From Fasciola hepatica (Eukaryota > Platyhelminthes > Trematoda > Plagiorchiida > Fasciolidae): a stretch of 64,000 bases of DNA. Below the pieces are notes generated by a model. The model was not told where the DNA came from, did not search any database, and saw nothing but the letters and a program-made list of their open reading frames with translations. Positions within the stretch are counted from its first letter, which is position 1, and each line of letters begins with the position of its first letter. Made by a program: the position numbers and the translations under genes. Shown here piece by piece: positions 62,401-64,000 of the stretch. The stretch spans positions 9,936,001 through 10,000,000 of the forward strand of contig CANUEZ040000191.1 of assembly GCA_948099385.1 (NCBI GenBank). Reading direction: 5' to 3'.

Positions 62401-64000
62401 ATTTGCGCCTCACAAGGATGAGTGAATATATTTGGTTGAAGAATCTACCTGTGAATCACAGCTGCGATTCACTGGTCATTCACTGTTAGTTGGAGGCAAC
62501 TGACTTACTGATGTACACAGTTAAATACCTCCTAGCGAAATCAAGAGGAGTATAGTGTGCACAGAGATTTTCGGGGTACGCATAACTGATGGGTGGTAGT
62601 AACCGTGACACCTGTGTTCAACTTCCGTGACATTCTCCCCAATTATACCAATACTACTTGTTTTAATACAGATATCACTCGTGTTGCCAGTAGCTTAGAC
62701 GTTTTATTCGATTCACTGCAGAAAATTATATTAAGCTGAATAATGGGTAAAGAAATCGTTATGACGAGACACTAACCAGGCTTTATGGGAAGATGCTCAG
62801 TCAGTGACACAGGTGGACTCATCAGGCCAGAGCAGATGAACTGTGGAGAAAGGCATGACAAGTGGGCCATATACTTTCCCGAAATCCAGTGTGAAATTGA
62901 CAGTTTGAGTAATTTGAAATTCCAGGTTCCACATAACTACGTTGGTTTGTGAATGTGCATGTGACTGTATTGTACTGAAAACGAATTCCGACGTTGTTAT
63001 CCATGGAATTTTTTTGAGTTGGAACGAACATTCTTATGTGTACGAAACCGCTTTTAGTGATTCACTTCATACAATATGGAGAACAATATGGATGTATCTT
63101 TTTCTGACTTGTATCGCCTCGCGATCTTTATCGGATGACATCACGTGATTAATTACACAGTATAATAAACAATTTTCAATCATGGGGTAATGCCGAACTC
63201 ATTGTTATGATCCATAGAAGCACCGCAATGATAAATTAGCCAAGATCATCATGTTCGATTTGTACTTCACTTCGTTCCCTTTACAAAATACGGGGGTTGG
63301 GAAGACAAAATTATGACTAACAGTATGGAACAATTCGAAAAAACTCGAAAAAAGGGTCCTATATCAAGTACTCTTCACACCATGTGAACCTCCTGAATGT
63401 CATTCTGGAAAGCTTATTGGTATCTTATACGGCTCACGAAGATAAATACCAGCTGCTAGATCCACCTGGGATTAGGTGAATATGTTTTTTTGGTAATGCC
63501 AGATGATACCATTTTACGGTAAGTGTTTAAGTGATGTATTGCACTTTCACAGGATGTGATGAATCCATTCTTTTGAAAAACTCACTATCCGAATCAGCAC
63601 TTTTCATTCAATCAATCACTGCGGACTTCCGTACTCTGGTTTCAGTTGTCACATTCCAGCATTGCCAAGTCAAGGGCTAAAGAAACAGAAGCATGAATCA
63701 AAAATGAGCCCAAAGCGAATTCAGAAGCGATACTCACGAAGTCGGAGAATCAGTCTGAATGCAACTGTGCCAGTGTCCGCGGCAAATAACCACAACACTT
63801 ACTGCCCTAAGCAATTGCTTGGGAGGGCCGCATGAACTCCATACCGAAAGTTGAAAACAATTCATTTGGTCACTTCCATTGGCTAAGGATTTCATACCTC
63901 TCTAATGTGTCATAGACAGACAACCGGAATCTACCTTTCAACCACCTTTTGCCTCGGAAAACAGCGTGCACCGAGGAAGCCTATCGATGGGCATGAGTAA
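59449..64000. other. unassigned DNA
   Basis: Short frames only. The 90-codon minus frame at 59,937-60,209 is Pro- and Arg-rich and more GC-rich than its surroundings, so it might be part of an unrecognised repeat. A triplet-repeat-like ACT stretch lies at about 62,105-62,151. Confidence 0.5.
62105..62151. repeat. ACT/TGC-type triplet-rich stretch
   Basis: Interrupted trinucleotide units, including ACTACTACTACC near 62,140. They create the Val-rich minus-strand frame at 62,002-62,295. Confidence 0.6.

Noticed and set aside
1..64000. CRISPR arrays, operons, ribosome-binding sites, prokaryotic terminators
   Set aside because: No regularly spaced repeats or compact gene arrays; the sequence has eukaryotic character throughout.

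Overview
The window looks like nuclear DNA of a metazoan, most probably a parasitic flatworm (trematode or close relative). It is AT-rich and has no operons or ribosome-binding sites. Open frames are short and scattered, splice-like signals and dinucleotide or homopolymer runs are common, and decayed retrotransposons of families abundant in flatworms are present. The organism call is inference from the retroelement proteins; no single-copy gene is securely identified.

Layout. About 4.7-5.3 kb (minus) holds a possible gag/protease remnant. About 6.4-13.6 kb (plus) holds pieces that could belong to one or more decayed LTR elements: a possible primer-binding site, a gag-like coiled stretch, and a clear BEL/Pao integrase end followed by a polypurine tract and LTR start. 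About 20.7-22.7 kb has a pair of ~206-bp direct repeats around a tRNA-like SINE head, then a short dispersed repeat. 23.3-25.7 kb is segment B. 26.4-26.8 kb carries a CR1/jockey-like reverse transcriptase (RT) piece. 31.2-32.3 kb carries an RTE-like non-LTR RT with its C-terminal tail. 33.3-38.2 kb is a Ty3/gypsy element on the minus strand (gag with an intact zinc knuckle, protease, RT with YQDD, RNase H, integrase), abutting an RTE-like tail at 38.5-39.0 kb. About 50.45-50.9 kb has a Penelope-like RT fragment. 51.9-57.4 kb is a second, inverted copy of B and of the 3' part of the gypsy element (segment A).

The main observation is the A/B duplication. Both segments occur again in inverted orientation, but their order is swapped relative to a simple inverted duplication. 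The join in copy 2 carries an extra 100-bp piece of the gypsy integrase, creating a direct repeat inside the element. Segment A is 2,786 bp in both copies and almost identical, including every stop and frameshift, so it was copied as DNA after the element died. The arrangement fits reinsertion of a circular or concatemeric intermediate, or replication template switching; an assembly error must be excluded.

All recognised coding regions are broken copies of selfish elements. Large stretches (1-4.6, 7.3-11.6, 14.7-20.7, 26.8-31.2, 39-50.4, 57.4-64 kb) contain nothing I can assign. Two weak host-exon candidates (about 14.4-14.7 kb and 28.9-29.1 kb) are listed at low confidence.
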